Below, piece by piece: positions 47,801 to 60,388 of a stretch of 64,000 nt of DNA. Each line of letters starts with the position of its first letter. Position 1 is the stretch's first letter. Made by a program: the position numbers and the translations under genes. The notes beneath the pieces are model-generated. The model searched no databases. It saw nothing but the letters and a program-made list of their open reading frames with translations, and was not told the origin of the DNA. Location of the stretch: positions 1 through 64,000 of the forward strand of contig BPKH01000003.1 of NCBI GenBank assembly GCA_026005035.1. Reading direction: 5' to 3'. This DNA comes from Porticoccaceae bacterium. Lineage in GTDB: Bacteria; Pseudomonadota; Gammaproteobacteria; Pseudomonadales; Porticoccaceae.

Positions 47801-49270
47801 GCCTGCGCGCAGATCCGCAAGCTGCCCGAAGGCGCCGAGGTGCCGATCCTGATGGTGACCCTGTTGGAGGACGAGCAGTCGGTCCATCGCGCCTTCGCCG
47901 TCGGCGCCACCGATTATCTCTCCAAGCCGATCAATGTGGCGGTGGTGGGGCGGCGGGTGTCGCGTTTGGTGGAGGCCCGCCGCCAGCGGCTGCGCGCCAA
48001 GCGGTTGGCGTGGAGCGATCCCCTCACCGGGCTGCCCAACCGCGCCGCCTTCCGCCGCGAGGTGGAACGGCGCCTCCGCGGGGGCGAGCCCTTCGCCCTC
48101 CTGCTGTTGGATCTGGACCGCTTCAAGTTGATCAACGACGCCCTCGGCCACGACGTGGGCGACCAGTTATTGCAGGAGCTCGCCCGCCGCCTCGAGGAGG
48201 CCCTGCCGGCGGGGGCGTACCTGGCGAGACTGGGGGGCGACGAGTTCGGGGTCGCCGCGAGCGCCGCCGATGCGCAGGAGGCCCTGGCCGCCGCCGAGCG
48301 CCTGCGCGGAGTGCTGGTGGAGCCCTTCCTCCTCGGCGGGCAGCCGCATTTCGTTGCCGCCAGCGTGGGGATCGCGCTCCACCCGCGGGACGGCGACAAC
48401 GCCCAGCTGCTCTTGAGCCGCGCCGACGGCGCCATGTTCAAGGCCAAGGCGGAGGGGCGTCCGGTGGTGTTCCACAGCCAGGCGCTGGAGCGAGAAGCGC
48501 AGCGCAGTTTGGAATGGGAGCGGGAGGTGCGCGCGGCCCTGGCGGAAAAGCGGTTTTTCCTCGTTTACCAGCCGCGCTTCGAACTGGCCAGCGGACGGCT
48601 GGTGGCGGCAGAGGCCCTGGTCCGGCTCGACCACCCCGAGCGCGGCCCGGTGGCAGCGGGGGAATTCATCGCCACGGTGGAGCGGGCGGGGCTTTCCGGA
48701 AAACTGGACCAGCTGGTGCTCGAGCGGTTGGCCGACGATCTGCCGCGGCTTCGGGCGGTGGCTCCGGGGCTGCGGGTGGGGGTGAACGTCTCCGCGGGCG
48801 AGCTGCAGAGCGGCGCCTTCCGGCACCGCCTGGTCGAGTTCGTCGAGCGGGGGGCCTTGGCGGCCGAGCAGCTGGAGGTGGAGGTCACCGAGTCGGTGCT
48901 GATGGACGATCCGGAAACCGGCCGCCGGGAGCTCGCCGCCCTGCGCGCGCTCGGCGCAGCGGTGGCCCTGGACGACTTCGGCGCCGGCTTTTCTTCCCTG
49001 ACTTATCTCGGCAGGCTGGAAGTGGACCTCATCAAGATTGACCGCGCTTTCGTCCAGGGCTGCCATCGCCGGGCCGCCGACCGGGCCATCGTCCACGGGG
49101 TGGTGGCACTCGCCCGCTCTCTGGGCCTGCCGGTGGTGGCGGAAGGGGTGGAGGAGGAGGCCCAGCTGGAGGTAGTGCGCGGCGCCGGCTGCCAGGCCGC
49201 CCAGGGGTGGCTGCTCAGCCGCGAGCTCGCGCTGGAGCAATTCCTGGAACGAGTGGCCGCCGATGTCTGA
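44891..49270 (+). CDS. Hybrid sensor kinase with receivers, Hpt, GGDEF and EAL domains
   Basis: A 1459-residue membrane protein. Order: TM1 (about 28-50), periplasmic sensor with dCache-free short loop, TM2 (about 195-215), HAMP, HisKA with H289 ([10 protein letters not shown]), HATPase ([24 protein letters not shown]), a receiver-like domain (D576), a second receiver ([12 protein letters not shown]705), Hpt ([13 protein letters not shown]838), a third receiver ([12 protein letters not shown]960), GGDEF (1115-1119, intact) and EAL (E1241). It can thus make or break c-di-GMP under control of a phosphorelay. It probably senses a signal bound by the preceding periplasmic protein. Confidence 0.93.
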   Translation: MAGREAKDERGAARAGWGLFARLDFHRGIAAVFLAGMALLAVATSLVLTATARESFRERLVEQSTHLAASLARHARLALLYRSPEDADAVIEAALRYPDVVGAALYLADGRLLHRGGAMPAEVSAIPETAGWVAEGAEGTLIFAAPVYTQLEDEGILVEGEGAEHERRLGGVAIAVSTRSLEALGRRLLLRNLLVSALAAALLGLSLVWLARRLTGPLRALSQVMVRAGQGELRLRADFPGPRDLVEMQRSFNTMMEALERRSAELELARDEALSSARAKAEFAANVSHELRTPLSSVLGLLDLLAALELPAQQRHYVETARQSARHLLSLIDDILCYVHADSGRLRLERTAFDLRELIEEVVGLLGTQALKKGLDLGYRLEGKDARVVADRERLRQVLVNLVGNAIKFTDQGEVAVVAHLREEGAAAALAIEVQDTGIGIAPEARERIFEAFTQEDASTTRRHGGTGLGLAICRRFVQLMGGRIEVESEPGKGSRFTVTLPVEVLFWREAYPAVAGLGGGLVVVVDDAAIVRAFLADWLRRQGVEVETCGDSGRLFDCLNHLAGAGRALSWLLVDEGLLGRRGGDTLRLVREHPAWGASSRIALLVNPWQQGDGGVAGEVSVVEKPLLSGRLEALSSAARGAGGADREIPSLGLRILVVEDDQANGLVARGMLERLGCAAELVHSGGEALARLAVDAFDAVLLDCHMPEMDGYETAAAIRRLSGPAAKVPVIALTANDSLAVRERCLAAGMDDFLAKPLALAALREVLERAVCATRPGVRGEEEILDARQMATLKGVLGGELEAAVRAFCQDAPRYVQELATALAAGDAARVRELAHTLKGSAANWGSRPVYRLAARLEALGARADLREGPELLERLQGAVERLLEALAAHGGGDVGGAPGDSGGLCRGRVLVADDDRAARQLLAEALRAWGYEVVAVENGQSAVAHCARSMPDLVVLDALMPELDGFSACAQIRKLPEGAEVPILMVTLLEDEQSVHRAFAVGATDYLSKPINVAVVGRRVSRLVEARRQRLRAKRLAWSDPLTGLPNRAAFRREVERRLRGGEPFALLLLDLDRFKLINDALGHDVGDQLLQELARRLEEALPAGAYLARLGGDEFGVAASAADAQEALAAAERLRGVLVEPFLLGGQPHFVAASVGIALHPRDGDNAQLLLSRADGAMFKAKAEGRPVVFHSQALEREAQRSLEWEREVRAALAEKRFFLVYQPRFELASGRLVAAEALVRLDHPERGPVAAGEFIATVERAGLSGKLDQLVLERLADDLPRLRAVAPGLRVGVNVSAGELQSGAFRHRLVEFVERGALAAEQLEVEVTESVLMDDPETGRRELAALRALGAAVALDDFGAGFSSLTYLGRLEVDLIKIDRAFVQGCHRRAADRAIVHGVVALARSLGLPVVAEGVEEEAQLEVVRGAGCQAAQGWLLSRELALEQFLERVAADV

Positions 49271-50240
49271 AGGGTTCGTCCTGGTCACCGGCGCCACCGG
49301 GTTTTTGGGGCGCCATCTGGTGCTCGCGCTCCTTGCTTCCGGCGTTCGGCCCCACTGCCTGCGCCGGGCGGGACCCTTGCCCGATCTGTTCGCCGGCCTG
49401 CCGGTGTCCTGGCTCGCGATCCGGCGCCCGGCAGAGGCCAGCCGTCACGCGGAGCGGGCCCGCCTCGTCTTCCACTGCGCGGCGCGCACCGGCACGGCGC
49501 CGAGGCCCAACCGCCGGCTCCGCGCCGCCAACGTCGAGTTGACCCGAGCGGTGCTCGCCGGGGTGGAGCGGGGGGGTGGCCGCCTGGTGCATTGCTCCAC
49601 AGCCCTCACCCTGGGCTACGACCCGGCGGGCGGAGCGGTGGACGAGGCCCACCCCGGCGTCCCCTTGCCCGGCGGCTACGTGGCGACCAAGGCGGCCGCC
49701 GAGGCGATGGTGCTGGATGGGGCGGCACGGGGGGTCGACGCCCTGGTGGTCAATCCCTGCTATCTGCTGGGTCCGGGCGACCACCGGCTCGGCTCGACCC
49801 GCATCCTCTGGCTCCTCCTGCGCCGCCGCCTGCCCTTTTGGCCCGTGGGGAGCAACAACTTCGCCGACGTGCGCGACGTGGCGGCGGGCCTGATGCGCGC
49901 CGCCGAACGAGGGCGACGCGGGGAACGCTATCTGTTGGGCGGAGAGAACCTCTCCTGGCGGGCGTTGCTGGAGCGGGCCGCCCGCCTCGCCGGGATTCCT
50001 CCACCGCACCGCTCCCTCCCTCCCGCTGTTGCCCGCTGGCTGGGTGCCGCGGGCGATCTGGTGGGCGCGCTGACGGGCCGCCATCCGCTGCTCAACCGGG
50101 TGGGCCTGGCGATCGCCTCGGCGCCCTGTCGCTACGACTGCGGCAAGGCGCGGCGGGCGCTCCACTGGGAGAGTGGCGCCCTCGACGGCGCCCTGCGCGA
50201 TGCGCTCGCCTGGCTGGCGCGGCGCCGCGGGCCTGCCTAG
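49263..50240 (+). CDS. NAD-dependent epimerase/dehydratase family protein
   Basis: A 325-residue extended [26 protein letters not shown] is the NAD loop, HCAARTG the fold's second motif, [12 protein letters not shown] holds the catalytic Ser, and YVATKAAAE the Tyr-Lys pair. [15 protein letters not shown] is the substrate-side motif common in HpnA/dihydroflavonol reductase-like proteins. Substrate unknown. It starts inside the last codons of the sensor kinase (8-base overlap), suggesting co-translation, and ends four bases within the convergent mce gene. Confidence 0.82.
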   Translation: MSEGFVLVTGATGFLGRHLVLALLASGVRPHCLRRAGPLPDLFAGLPVSWLAIRRPAEASRHAERARLVFHCAARTGTAPRPNRRLRAANVELTRAVLAGVERGGGRLVHCSTALTLGYDPAGGAVDEAHPGVPLPGGYVATKAAAEAMVLDGAARGVDALVVNPCYLLGPGDHRLGSTRILWLLLRRRLPFWPVGSNNFADVRDVAAGLMRAAERGRRGERYLLGGENLSWRALLERAARLAGIPPPHRSLPPAVARWLGAAGDLVGALTGRHPLLNRVGLAIASAPCRYDCGKARRALHWESGALDGALRDALAWLARRRGPA

Positions 50241-50641
50241 ACCTGCTCGAGCTCGATCAGGGTGCCGTCGAAGTCCTTGGGGTGGAGGAAGAGGACCGGC
50301 TTGCCGTGGGCGCCGATCTTGGGCTCGGGGCTTCCCACTACCCGCGCGCCCGCGGCCAGCAGGCGATCCCGGGCGGCCAGGATGTCCTCCACCTCGAAAC
50401 AGAGGTGGTGGATGCCGCCGGTGGGATTGCGGGCCAGGAAATTGGCGATGGGCGAGTTTTCTCCCAGGGGATGGAGCAGCTCCAGCTTGGTGTTGGGAAG
50501 CTCGACAAACACGGTGGTGACGCCGTGTTCGGGGAGGTCCACCGGTTGCGAGACCCGGGCCCCCAGGGTGTCGCGGTACTTGGCCGCGGCGGCCGCCAGG
50601 TCGGGAACGGCGATGGCCACGTGGTTCAGTCGACCGATCAC
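50237..50641 (-). CDS. mce: Methylmalonyl-CoA epimerase
   Basis: A 134-residue glyoxalase-fold protein. [21 protein letters not shown] opens the first module; [22 protein letters not shown] and [20 protein letters not shown] give the metal-binding His/Glu set, and [21 protein letters not shown] the last. It converts (2S)- to (2R)-methylmalonyl-CoA. GTG start overlaps the meaB stop (GTGA). It is the last gene of the propionyl-CoA operon. Confidence 0.93.
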   Translation of the reverse strand: MIGRLNHVAIAVPDLAAAAAKYRDTLGARVSQPVDLPEHGVTTVFVELPNTKLELLHPLGENSPIANFLARNPTGGIHHLCFEVEDILAARDRLLAAGARVVGSPEPKIGAHGKPVLFLHPKDFDGTLIELEQV

Positions 50642-51639
50642 GATTGCGCCTCCTCCTCGGGGGGGATGCGGTAGAGTTGGACGATTTCCTGGGCCGCCAC
50701 CGTGGGCGGCTTGGCGCCCCGGCGCACCGCTTCTTCCAGGGCGGGCAGCCGCGGCGCCAGGCGGGGGTCGGCGCGCAGGTCGGCGAGGAGCAGGTCCGCC
50801 ACTTCCCGCCACAGCCAGTCCACCGCTTGGCGGGCGCGCCCCTCCTGCCACTCGCTGCTCTGCTTGAGGGCGGCGACGAACCGCTCGACCCGCTCCCAGA
50901 CCGGCGCGAGGCCCTCCGGCGAGAGGGCCGAACAAGCCAGCACCTCGGGTTCCCAGGAGCGGCGCCGCCGGGGCAGGAACTGGAGCGCCGAGCGGTAGTC
51001 GGCCACCGTGTGGTTGGCGGCGGCGATCCGCTCGCCGTCCGCCTTGTTGACCAGGATCAGGTCGGCCAGTTCGGTGATGCCCCGCTTCATCCCCTGCAAC
51101 TCGTCGCCGCCACCGGGCAGGAGCAGCAGGATGAACATGTCGGTCATCTCCGCCACCACCGTTTCCGACTGGCCCACGCCCACGGTTTCGACGATGATCA
51201 GGTCGTACCCGGCCGCCTCGCACAAAAGCAGCGTCTCCCGGGTGCGGCGCGCCACGCCGCCCAGGGTGCGCCCGGCGGGGGAGGGGCGGATGAAGGCTTC
51301 CTCCCGGCGGGCGAGCCGCTCCATGCGCGTCTTGTCGCCGAGGATGGAGCCGCCGCTCAGGGAGGAGCTGGGGTCCACGGCGAGCACCGCCACCCGGTGG
51401 CCGCGGTCGATGGCCAGGTTGCCGAAGGATTCGATGAAGGTGGACTTGCCCACTCCGGGCACGCCGGTGATGCCGAGGCGAACCGAGTCGCCGGCGTGGG
51501 GCGCGAGGCGCTCCAGCAGTTCGGCCGCCGCCTGGCGGTGGTCGGGGCGGGTCGATTCCACCAGGGTGATGCCCCGCGCCAGTGCCCGGCGGTTGCCGGC
51601 CCGGATTTCCCGGGCGAGGGAGTCGACGTCGGCGTCCAT
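50638..51639 (-). CDS. meaB: Methylmalonyl-CoA mutase-associated GTPase
   Basis: A 333-residue G3E-family GTPase (ArgK/MeaB). [18 protein letters not shown] is the P-loop, [22 protein letters not shown] the switch I region, [19 protein letters not shown] the Walker B/switch II region, and ILVNKAD the guanine motif. It protects and reloads methylmalonyl-CoA mutase with adenosylcobalamin. ATG at 51639 overlaps the upstream stop (TGATG). Position inside the mcm-pcc operon matches its role. Confidence 0.94.
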   Translation of the reverse strand: MDADVDSLAREIRAGNRRALARGITLVESTRPDHRQAAAELLERLAPHAGDSVRLGITGVPGVGKSTFIESFGNLAIDRGHRVAVLAVDPSSSLSGGSILGDKTRMERLARREEAFIRPSPAGRTLGGVARRTRETLLLCEAAGYDLIIVETVGVGQSETVVAEMTDMFILLLLPGGGDELQGMKRGITELADLILVNKADGERIAAANHTVADYRSALQFLPRRRRSWEPEVLACSALSPEGLAPVWERVERFVAALKQSSEWQEGRARQAVDWLWREVADLLLADLRADPRLAPRLPALEEAVRRGAKPPTVAAQEIVQLYRIPPEEEAQS

Positions 51640-53627
51640 CACTCGAAGGCGATGATGGGCTGGTCCACCCGCAGGCTGTCTCCCACTTCGGCGAGGATTT
51701 CCTTGACCACCCCGTCGGCCACCGCCCGCAGACTGTTTTCCATCTTCATGGCCTCCACCACGGCCAGTTCCTCGCCGGCCTTGACCAGTTGGCCCACCTC
51801 CACCCGCAGGGCGACCAGAAGTCCCGGCATCGGCGAGAGGAGGAACTTGGACAGGTCGGGCGGGCGCTTTTCCGGCATCAGCGCCCAGAGGTCGGCGGTG
51901 GTGGGATCGAAAACCCGCACCAGGAAGGTGCAGCCGCGACTGGTGATCCGGTAGGCGATCCCTTCCCGCTCCACCTGGAAGCACCACTCGCGCCCCCCGA
52001 CGCGGGCCCGGAAGAGGGGCTCAGTGCGCTTCCAGTCGGTCGCCAGGCGGTAGGTTTTGCCGTCCAGCAGGACCTGGTAGCCGTCGGCGACCCGTTCCAC
52101 CCGGGCCTCGGCGCGCCGCTCGCCGCACAGCAACACCCAGCGGTCGGGCAAGGAGCCGCCGAAGCCGTCTTGCCGGCCCGAAATCTGGGCGGCGCGCCGG
52201 ACGCGGTTGTAGTGGACCGCGGCGGCCACCGCCAGGGGCAGATCGGGCTCGGGGTGGGCGAGGGCCTCGGGCTGGAACCCGTCCGGAAACTCTTCGGCGA
52301 TGAAGTGGGTGGTGAGCCGGCCCTCCAGGAAGCGAGGGTGGCAGACCAGGGCGTTGAGGAAGCCGACGTTGTGGTTGACGCCGCGGATGTAGTAGGCGTC
52401 GAGGGCGTCCGCCATGCGCCGGGCGGCTTCCTCGCGGGTGTCGCCGTGGGTGATCAGCTTGGCGATCATCGGGTCGTAGTACATCGACACCTCGCCCCCT
52501 TCCTCGACACCGCTGTCCACCCGCACCTGCTCGCTCACCGGGGGTTCGCGGTAGCGCACCAGGCGGCCGATGGAGGGCATGAAGTTGCGCAGGGGGTCTT
52601 CGGCGTAGACCCGGCTCTCGATGGCCCACCCGGACAGGCGCACCTGGTCCTGGGTGAAGGGAAGCGGCTCGCCCGCCGCCACGCGGATCATCAGTTCCAC
52701 CAGGTCGAGGCCGGTGACCATCTCGGTGACCGGATGTTCCACCTGCAGGCGGGTGTTCATCTCGAGGAAGTAGAATTCGCCGGTGGTCCCGCCGACGATA
52801 AACTCCACCGTGCCCGCCGAGCGATAGTCCACCGCCCGCGCCAGGGCCACCGCCTGTTCCCCCATCTCGCGACGCTTTTCGGGAGTGAGGAAGGGGGAGG
52901 GCGCTTCTTCGATCACCTTCTGGTGGCGCCGCTGGATGGAGCACTCCCGCTCCCCCAGGTAGCAGATGTTGCCGTGGTGGTCGGCGATGATCTGGATCTC
53001 GATGTGGCGCGGCTGCTCGATGAACTTTTCGAGGAAGACGCGCTCGTCGCCGAAGGCGGAGCGCGCCTCGTTGGTGGCGGAGACGAACCCCTCGCGCACC
53101 TCCTGGTCGTTCCAGGCAAGGCGCATCCCCTTGCCGCCGCCGCCGGCGGAGGCCTTGATCATCACCGGATAGCCGATCTCCCGGGCGATGGCCACCGCCT
53201 GGTCGGGATCCTCGATGACCCCAATGTAGCCGGGCACCGTGTTCACCCCGGCTTCACGGGCCAGCTGCTTGGAGCGGATCTTGTCCCCCATCGCCTCGAT
53301 GGCCCGGCGGTCGGGCCCGATGAAGACGATCCCCTCCTGGGCGAGCGCCTCCTGGAAGGCGGGATTTTCCGACAGGAAGCCGTAGCCGGGATGGACCGCT
53401 TCGGCGCCGGTCGCCTTGCAGGCCTCGACGATCCGGTCGATGCGCAGATAGCTCTCGGAGGAGGGGGGCGGTCCGATGTGGACCGCCTCGTCGGCCAGGC
53501 GCACGTGCAACGCGTCGCGGTCGGCGTCGGAGTAGACCGCCACCGTGCCGATGCCCAGGCGGCGCGCGGTGCGGAAGATGCGGCAGGCGATCTCGCCGCG
53601 GTTGGCCACCAGGATCTTTTTGAACAT
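51639..53627 (-). CDS. pccA: Propionyl-/acetyl-CoA carboxylase alpha subunit
   Basis: A 662-residue biotin-dependent carboxylase subunit. Residues 1-450: biotin carboxylase with ATP-grasp ([16 protein letters not shown]) and [18 protein letters not shown]-like linker domain follows, then the biotin carrier domain with the AMKM site ([11 protein letters not shown]) near the C-terminus. It carboxylates biotin for transfer to propionyl-CoA by PccB. ATG at 53627 is preferred over GTG at 53633 because GGGAG lies seven bases before it. Confidence 0.94.
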   Translation of the reverse strand: MFKKILVANRGEIACRIFRTARRLGIGTVAVYSDADRDALHVRLADEAVHIGPPPSSESYLRIDRIVEACKATGAEAVHPGYGFLSENPAFQEALAQEGIVFIGPDRRAIEAMGDKIRSKQLAREAGVNTVPGYIGVIEDPDQAVAIAREIGYPVMIKASAGGGGKGMRLAWNDQEVREGFVSATNEARSAFGDERVFLEKFIEQPRHIEIQIIADHHGNICYLGERECSIQRRHQKVIEEAPSPFLTPEKRREMGEQAVALARAVDYRSAGTVEFIVGGTTGEFYFLEMNTRLQVEHPVTEMVTGLDLVELMIRVAAGEPLPFTQDQVRLSGWAIESRVYAEDPLRNFMPSIGRLVRYREPPVSEQVRVDSGVEEGGEVSMYYDPMIAKLITHGDTREEAARRMADALDAYYIRGVNHNVGFLNALVCHPRFLEGRLTTHFIAEEFPDGFQPEALAHPEPDLPLAVAAAVHYNRVRRAAQISGRQDGFGGSLPDRWVLLCGERRAEARVERVADGYQVLLDGKTYRLATDWKRTEPLFRARVGGREWCFQVEREGIAYRITSRGCTFLVRVFDPTTADLWALMPEKRPPDLSKFLLSPMPGLLVALRVEVGQLVKAGEELAVVEAMKMENSLRAVADGVVKEILAEVGDSLRVDQPIIAFE

Positions 53628-53688
53628 GGTCACTCCCTAAGGGTTTCCTCGTGACGGCCCGATCGTTGGGGGCATCCCCGGCGTTGCT

Positions 53689-55221
53689 TTACAGGGGGAT
53701 GTTGCCGTGTTTGCGCCAGGGGTTTTCCAGCTTCTTGTCGCGCAGCATGGCGAAGGACCGGCAGACCCGGGCGCGGGTTTCGTGGGGCATGATGATGTCG
53801 TCGATGAAACCCCGGCGGGCGGCCACGAACGGGTTGGCGAACTTTTCCCGGTACTCCCGGGTGCGCTGTTCGATCCGCTCGGGATCGCCGAGATCCTTGC
53901 GGAAGATGATCTCCACCGCGCCCTTGGGCCCCATCACGGCGATCTCCGCCGACGGCCAGGCGAAGTTGACGTCGCCCCGCAGGTGCTTGGAGCTCATCAC
54001 GTCGTAGGCGCCCCCGTAGGCCTTGCGGGTGATCACCGTGACCTTGGGGACGGTGGCTTCCGCGTAGGCGTAGAGCAGCTTGGCGCCGTGCTTGATGATC
54101 CCGCCGTACTCCTGGGCGGTGCCGGGCATGAAGCCGGGGACGTCCACCAGGGTGAGGATGGGGATGTTGAAGGCGTCGCAGAAGCGGACGAAGCGCGCGG
54201 CCTTGCGCGACGAGTCGATGTCGAGGCAGCCGGCGAGCACCATCGGCTGGTTGGCCACCACGCCCACGGTGGAGCCGTTAAGGCGGATAAAGCCGATGAC
54301 GATGTTGGCCGCGTAGTCCGGCTGCAATTCGAAGAATTCGTGCTCGTCGGCGATCTTGACGATGAGCTCCTTGATGTCGTAGGGCTTGTTGGGATCGTCC
54401 GGCACCAGGGTGTCGAGGGAGAACTCGATCCGCTCCGGATCGTCGTCGGTGGGCCACACCGGCGGCTTTTCGCGGTTGTTGGCCGGCAGGTAATCGATGA
54501 ACTCCCGGAGCCTCAGCAACGCTTCGACGTCGTTCTCGAAGGCCAGATCGGCGACGCCCGAGCGGGTGGTGTGGGTGAGGGCACCGCCCAGTTCCTCGGC
54601 GGTCACCTCTTCGTGGGTCACCGTTTTGACCACGTTGGGGCCGGTGACGAACATGTAGGAGGTGTCCTTGACCATGAAGATGAAGTCGGTCATGGCCGGG
54701 GAGTAGACGGCGCCGCCGGCACAAGGGCCCATGATGAGTGACACCTGGGGAATGACCCCGGAAGCGAGCACGTTGCGCTGGAACACCTCGGCGTAGCCGG
54801 CCAGGGACGCCACGCCCTCTTGGATGCGCGCCCCGCCCGAGTCGTTGAGCCCCACCACCGGGGCGCCCACCCGCATGGCGTGGTCCATGATCTTGCAGAT
54901 CTTCTCGGCGTGGCTTTCCGACAGGGAGCCGCCGAACACCGTGAAGTCTTGGCTGAAGACGAACACCAGCCGGCCGTTGACCGTTCCGCAGCCGGTGACC
55001 ACCCCGTCCCCGGGATAGTGTTCCCGATCCATGCCGAAATCGGTGCAGCGGTGCTCGACAAACATGTCCCACTCTTCGAAGCTGCCCGGATCGAGGAACA
55101 CCTCGATCCGTTCCCGGGCGGTGAGCTTGCCTTTGGCGTGCTGGGCCTCGATGCGCGCCGGACCGCCCCCTTCCCGGGCGCGGCGGCGCTTTTCTTCCAA
55201 CTGTTCGATGATCTCGTGCAT
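53689..55221 (-). CDS. pccB: Propionyl-CoA carboxylase beta subunit
   Basis: A 510-residue carboxyltransferase. [60 protein letters not shown] and [16 protein letters not shown] are the N-domain signatures; [20 protein letters not shown] and [13 protein letters not shown] the C-domain. The substrate-discriminating residue of the PccB type is Asp in many (here AVMGPKGAV). It accepts CO2 from biotin to make methylmalonyl-CoA. Spacing of 61 bases to pccA. Confidence 0.95.
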   Translation of the reverse strand: MHEIIEQLEEKRRRAREGGGPARIEAQHAKGKLTARERIEVFLDPGSFEEWDMFVEHRCTDFGMDREHYPGDGVVTGCGTVNGRLVFVFSQDFTVFGGSLSESHAEKICKIMDHAMRVGAPVVGLNDSGGARIQEGVASLAGYAEVFQRNVLASGVIPQVSLIMGPCAGGAVYSPAMTDFIFMVKDTSYMFVTGPNVVKTVTHEEVTAEELGGALTHTTRSGVADLAFENDVEALLRLREFIDYLPANNREKPPVWPTDDDPERIEFSLDTLVPDDPNKPYDIKELIVKIADEHEFFELQPDYAANIVIGFIRLNGSTVGVVANQPMVLAGCLDIDSSRKAARFVRFCDAFNIPILTLVDVPGFMPGTAQEYGGIIKHGAKLLYAYAEATVPKVTVITRKAYGGAYDVMSSKHLRGDVNFAWPSAEIAVMGPKGAVEIIFRKDLGDPERIEQRTREYREKFANPFVAARRGFIDDIIMPHETRARVCRSFAMLRDKKLENPWRKHGNIPL

Positions 55222-55240
55222 GGCAGCTCCGTCTTTCCCT

Positions 55241-57388
55241 TCAGGCGGGCGCTTTGTCCAACAGGCGCAGCACCTCTTCGGCGGCGGCGGGAATGTTGGT
55301 TCCGGGGCCGAAGATGGCGGCCACCCCCACTTGCTTGAGGGCTGCGTAATCCTTGGGGGGGATCACGCCGCCCACCACCACCAGGATGTCGTCGGCGCCC
55401 TGGCGCTTGAGCTCCTCGATCAGCTGGGGGACCAGCGTCTTGTGCCCGGCCGCCTGAGAGGAGACCCCGACCACGTGGACGTCGTTTTCGATGGCCTGGC
55501 GGGCCACTTCGGCCGGGGTTTGGAACATGGGGCTTAAGTCGACGTCGAAGCCGAGATCGGCGAAGGCGGTGGCGATCACCTTGGCGCCCCGGTCGTGGCC
55601 GTCCTGGCCCATCTTCGCCACCAGGATCCGCGGCCGGCGGCCGTGGGCTTCGGCGAACCGTTCCACGGCGCGCTGGATCCGCTCGAACCGCTCGTCGCCC
55701 CGGTAGGCGGAGCCGTAGACGCCACTGATGGCGCGCTGCTCGGCGACGTGGCGGCCGAAGACCTTTTCCAGGGCGTAGGAGATCTCGCCCACCGTGGCCC
55801 GCGCCCGCGCCGCTTCGATGCTCAGGGCGAGGAGGTTGGCCTCGTCGTCCCGGGCGCCGGCGGTGAGTCGCTCCAGGGCGGCCTGGCAGCGGGCCTCGTC
55901 GCGGCTTGCGCGCACCGCTTGCAGGCGACGGATTTGCGCTTCCCGCACCTTGGTGTTGTCGATGTCGAGCACCTCCACCTCGGGCTCTTCGTCCAGAACG
56001 TACTTATTGACGCCGACGATCACCTCCTCGCCGCGGTCGATGCGCGCCTGGCGGCGGGCGGCGGCCTCTTCGATGCGCAGCTTGGGCATGCCCGACTCCA
56101 CCGCCTTGGTCATGCCCCCCATGGCCTCCACCTCGTCGATCAGCACCCGCGCTTCGCGGACGAGGTCTGCGGTGAGCGCCTCCACGTAGTAGGAGCCGGC
56201 GAGGGGGTCCACCACCTTGGTGATGCCAGTCTCCTCCTGGAGAATCAGCTGGGTGTTGCGGGCGATCCGCGCCGAAAAGTCGGTGGGCAGGGCGAGGGCC
56301 TCGTCGAAGGCGTTGGTGTGCAGGGACTGGGTGCCGCCGAGCACCGCGGCGAGGGCCTCGAAGGCGGTGCGCACGATGTTGTTGTAGGGGTCGCGGGCGG
56401 TGAGGCTCACCCCCGAGGTCTGGCAGTGGGTGCGCAGCATCAGCGAGCGCGGATCCTTGGGTGCGAACTTGTCTTTCATGTAGCTCGCCCAGAGGATGCG
56501 CGCCGCGCGGAGCTTGGCGACCTCCATGAAGAAGTTCATGCCGATGGCGAAGAAGAACGAGAGCCTCGGCGCGAACTTGTCCACGTCGAGGCCGCGGCCG
56601 ATGGCGGCCCGCACGTACTCCAGGCCATCGGCGATGGTGTAGGCGAGCTCTTGGACGATGGTCGCCCCCGCCTCCTGCATGTGGTAGCCGGAAATGGAGA
56701 TAGGGTTGAATTTGGGCATGTGCTCGGCGGTGTAGGCGATCACGTCGGCCACGATCCGCATCGAGGGCCCCGGGGGATAGATGTAGGTGTTGCGGACCAT
56801 GAACTCCTTGAGGATGTCGTTCTGGATGGTCCCGGCGAGCTTTTCCTGCGCCACCCCCTGTTCCTCGGCAGCCACGATGTACATGGCCATGATGGGTAGC
56901 ACCGCGCCGTTCATGGTCATGGAGACCGAGACCTGGTCTAGGGGGATGCCGTCGAAGAGGATCTTCATATCTTCGACGGTGTCGATCGCCACGCCCGCCT
57001 TGCCCACGTCCCCCACCACTCGCTCGTGGTCCGAGTCGTAGCCGCGGTGGGTGGCGAGGTCGAAGGCCACCGAGAGGCCCTGCTGGCCGGCGGCGAGGTT
57101 GCGCTTGTAGAAGGCGTTGGACTCTTCGGCGGTGGAAAAGCCCGCATACTGGCGCACCGTCCAGGGCTTGGCGGCGTACATGGTGGCCCGCGGACCGCGC
57201 ACGTAGGGCGGAAAGCCGGGCAGGGAATCGAGATGTTCGAGTCGCTCCAGATCGGCGGCGGTGTAGAGGGGTTTGACCGCGATCCCCTCGGGGGTGTGCC
57301 AGGTGAGGCCTTCAAGGGGCTTGCCGCGCAGCTCTTTTTCGGCAAGCCGGGTCCAGTCCTCCAGGGTCTTCTTGGGGAATTCGCTCAT
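55241..57388 (-). CDS. mcm: Methylmalonyl-CoA mutase (large, single-chain type)
   Basis: A 715-residue protein with the full alpha-chain layout. The TIM-barrel domain shows [37 protein letters not shown] and [34 protein letters not shown] marks substrate and cobalamin contacts. The C-terminal cobalamin domain has the axial-His motif [13 protein letters not shown] and [14 protein letters not shown]. It interconverts (R)-methylmalonyl-CoA and succinyl-CoA. GGGAG precedes the ATG at 57388. First gene of the propionyl-CoA operon, divergent from an AraC-type regulator. Confidence 0.96.
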   Translation of the reverse strand: MSEFPKKTLEDWTRLAEKELRGKPLEGLTWHTPEGIAVKPLYTAADLERLEHLDSLPGFPPYVRGPRATMYAAKPWTVRQYAGFSTAEESNAFYKRNLAAGQQGLSVAFDLATHRGYDSDHERVVGDVGKAGVAIDTVEDMKILFDGIPLDQVSVSMTMNGAVLPIMAMYIVAAEEQGVAQEKLAGTIQNDILKEFMVRNTYIYPPGPSMRIVADVIAYTAEHMPKFNPISISGYHMQEAGATIVQELAYTIADGLEYVRAAIGRGLDVDKFAPRLSFFFAIGMNFFMEVAKLRAARILWASYMKDKFAPKDPRSLMLRTHCQTSGVSLTARDPYNNIVRTAFEALAAVLGGTQSLHTNAFDEALALPTDFSARIARNTQLILQEETGITKVVDPLAGSYYVEALTADLVREARVLIDEVEAMGGMTKAVESGMPKLRIEEAAARRQARIDRGEEVIVGVNKYVLDEEPEVEVLDIDNTKVREAQIRRLQAVRASRDEARCQAALERLTAGARDDEANLLALSIEAARARATVGEISYALEKVFGRHVAEQRAISGVYGSAYRGDERFERIQRAVERFAEAHGRRPRILVAKMGQDGHDRGAKVIATAFADLGFDVDLSPMFQTPAEVARQAIENDVHVVGVSSQAAGHKTLVPQLIEELKRQGADDILVVVGGVIPPKDYAALKQVGVAAIFGPGTNIPAAAEEVLRLLDKAPA

Positions 57389-57468
57389 CGCTTCGTTCTC
57401 CCGGCTGGTGGCAGGGCGGCGGCGAGCGCCCACCATAGCGCGCGCCGCCCGCAAAGGAAAGGGCGCTT

Positions 57469-57498
57469 TTGCTCAGCGAAACTCACCAAAAATATCAT
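57469..57498 (+). promoter_or_regulatory. Putative promoter of the AraC-type regulator
   Basis: TTGCTC and TATCAT separated by 18 bases, about 55 bases before the regulator start, in the 165-base divergent region shared with mcm. The same AT-rich patch may serve the opposite strand. Confidence 0.35.
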
Positions 57499-57553
57499 AT
57501 AGTGCGGCGGAACCGCCCCTTCCCGCCCCCAAGGCTCACGGAAAAGGTCCCCC

Positions 57554-58558
57554 ATGGCCACCATCTCGATGCACCATGTGCGCGCCGCATTGCACGGCGT
57601 GACCGATCCCACCGAGCGGCGCCGGCTGCTCGTGCGCTCGGGCATCAACCCCGGCCTGTTGCGCCATCCGGCGCGGCGGGTGCACACCGAGCAGGCGGCG
57701 CGCCTGTTCCGCAACGTCCAGTTGGCTCTGGACGACGAGTTCATGGGCATGAGTGCGGCGCGCTGCCGGGTGGGGGCGTTTCGCACCATGTGCGAGCTGG
57801 TGTGCCGCTGTCGCACCCTCGGGGAACTGCTGCCCAAGGCGTTTTCCTTTTACCGCCTGCTCGCCGAGGACGTCTCGTTTCACCTGGCGGTGGAGGGCGG
57901 CCTCGCCCGGGTGGCGGTGCGCCATCGCTCTCCCGAGCGCGACCCCGACCACTTCCTGCGCGAGTTCTTGCTGGTGATCTGGCACCGCTTTCCCAGTTGG
58001 TACCTGGGCGAGCCCATTCGGCTGCGCGAGACGCGTTTCAGCTATCCGGAACCTCCCGCCCACGACGCCGAATTGGCGGTGATGTTCCCCGGCGGGCGGA
58101 CCTTCGGTTGGGGCGAGGACGCCCTGGTCTTCGAAGCCGAGTACCTCGCACGCCTCCTGGTGCGCAAGCCGGAGGAGCTGGAGCGCTTCGCCGCCAACGC
58201 GCCCGCCGACGTGATGACCATACCGGGCGTGGACGACAGCCTGGAAAGGCGGCTCATGCGCCTGCTCGCCGGTCGCGAGGAGGAGCCCCTCTCCTTTCCC
58301 CCGGTGCGCGAGGTGGCCGCACGGCTCGGGCTGAGCGTGCCCACCCTCTACCGGCGGCTGCGCCAGCAGGGGACCAGCTACCAGAAGATCAAGGACGATC
58401 TGCGCCGCGAGCGGGCGATCCACCATCTGGTTAAAGACGGTCTGCCAGTGGAACGCGTCTCCGAGCTCGTGGGCTTCACCGAGGCTCGCTCGTTTACCCG
58501 CGCTTTCCGCCAGTGGACCGGAATGTCGCCGCGGGAGTACCGCCGGCAGCTGGGGTGA
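57554..58558 (+). CDS. AraC-family transcriptional regulator
   Basis: A 334-residue protein with an N-terminal 'arabinose-binding' type domain (RRVHTEQAARLFRNVQLALDDE region and FSFYRLLAEDVSFHL) and a C-terminal double HTH: PPVREVAARLGLSVPTLYRRL and ELVGFTEARSFTRAFRQWTG, followed by MSPREYRR. The family commonly controls fatty-acid, propionate or acyl-CoA catabolism genes (OruR/MmoQ-like). Divergence from mcm and adjacency to an acyl-CoA dehydrogenase suggest it activates the propionyl-CoA module. The ligand is unknown. Confidence 0.85.
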   Translation: MATISMHHVRAALHGVTDPTERRRLLVRSGINPGLLRHPARRVHTEQAARLFRNVQLALDDEFMGMSAARCRVGAFRTMCELVCRCRTLGELLPKAFSFYRLLAEDVSFHLAVEGGLARVAVRHRSPERDPDHFLREFLLVIWHRFPSWYLGEPIRLRETRFSYPEPPAHDAELAVMFPGGRTFGWGEDALVFEAEYLARLLVRKPEELERFAANAPADVMTIPGVDDSLERRLMRLLAGREEEPLSFPPVREVAARLGLSVPTLYRRLRQQGTSYQKIKDDLRRERAIHHLVKDGLPVERVSELVGFTEARSFTRAFRQWTGMSPREYRRQLG

Positions 58559-58632
58559 GGGGCGCGGCCCGCGCCCATGTATAATCCCGCCCCCCGCCGC
58601 GCGCCCGGCACCCGTCGAGGACCCGAAACGCC

Positions 58633-59784
<1,152 letters not shown>

Positions 59785-59788
59785 CCTC

Positions 59789-60388
59789 TCAGTGGCGGCG
59801 CCGCCCGCCGAAGGGCTCGATCCCCAGAGCGCGCAGCTGGCGGAGCGCCAGTTCGTCGCCGTACTCGACCCAGCGCTGGTAGAGGTCGAGGACGTCGCTG
59901 GCATCGAAAGTGGTCTCCCGCTCGCAGGCCGCGGCCACCAGTTCCAGGAAGCGGGCGAAGCGGCTCGCCAGCTCGGCGTAGACGTGTTGGTGGCTTGCGG
60001 CGTGTTCGGCCAGGTAATCGTAGGCGCCGCCGCCCATGCCGACGAAGTACTCCTTGCGGATGCCGCGGCGGGCGAAGAAGCGGGGCAGGAGGGCACCGAG
60101 GAAGAGGGCGAGATCCCCCAAATGCCGCAGGATCAGGCAGCGGGTGCGTTCGTCGCGCGCCTCCTGGGCCTCGAAGTACAAAAAGGCCAGGGGCTTGAGC
60201 TCGCGGCGGGCATCATCGGCGCGCGCGAAGAAGCGGTCGCTGGCGCCGAACTGCGCGAGAAGGTTGGCGAGGTAGTAGAGCGTGTCCTCCTGGGGTCGCG
60301 GGCGCACCTCGCCGCTCGCCTCTGCCAGGCGGTGGCGGAAGTAGTTGACCAGCGAAACCTCAAGCTCGGGACCCCTCGTCGCAACCAT
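59789..60388 (-). CDS. Conserved hypothetical helical protein
   Basis: A 199-residue all-helical protein, no signal or membrane segment. Recognisable stretches are PQEDTLYYLANLLAQF, RCLILRHLGDLALFLGALLP, KEYFVGMGGGAYDYLAEHA and YQRWVEYGDELALRQLRALG. Proteins of this layout occur in gammaproteobacteria without known function. GGAGG eight bases before the ATG at 60388 sets the start. It is convergent with the acyl-CoA dehydrogenase (four-base gap) and divergent from groES. Confidence 0.7.
   Translation of the reverse strand: MVATRGPELEVSLVNYFRHRLAEASGEVRPRPQEDTLYYLANLLAQFGASDRFFARADDARRELKPLAFLYFEAQEARDERTRCLILRHLGDLALFLGALLPRFFARRGIRKEYFVGMGGGAYDYLAEHAASHQHVYAELASRFARFLELVAAACERETTFDASDVLDLYQRWVEYGDELALRQLRALGIEPFGGRRRH

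Noticed and set aside
44792-48151. 1119-codon open frame antisense to the hybrid kinase
   Set aside because: Composition is a mirror of the sense gene and no domain is visible.
57389-57553. Cobalamin riboswitch before mcm
   Set aside because: The 165-base gap is too short and lacks recognisable B12-box-like sequence.
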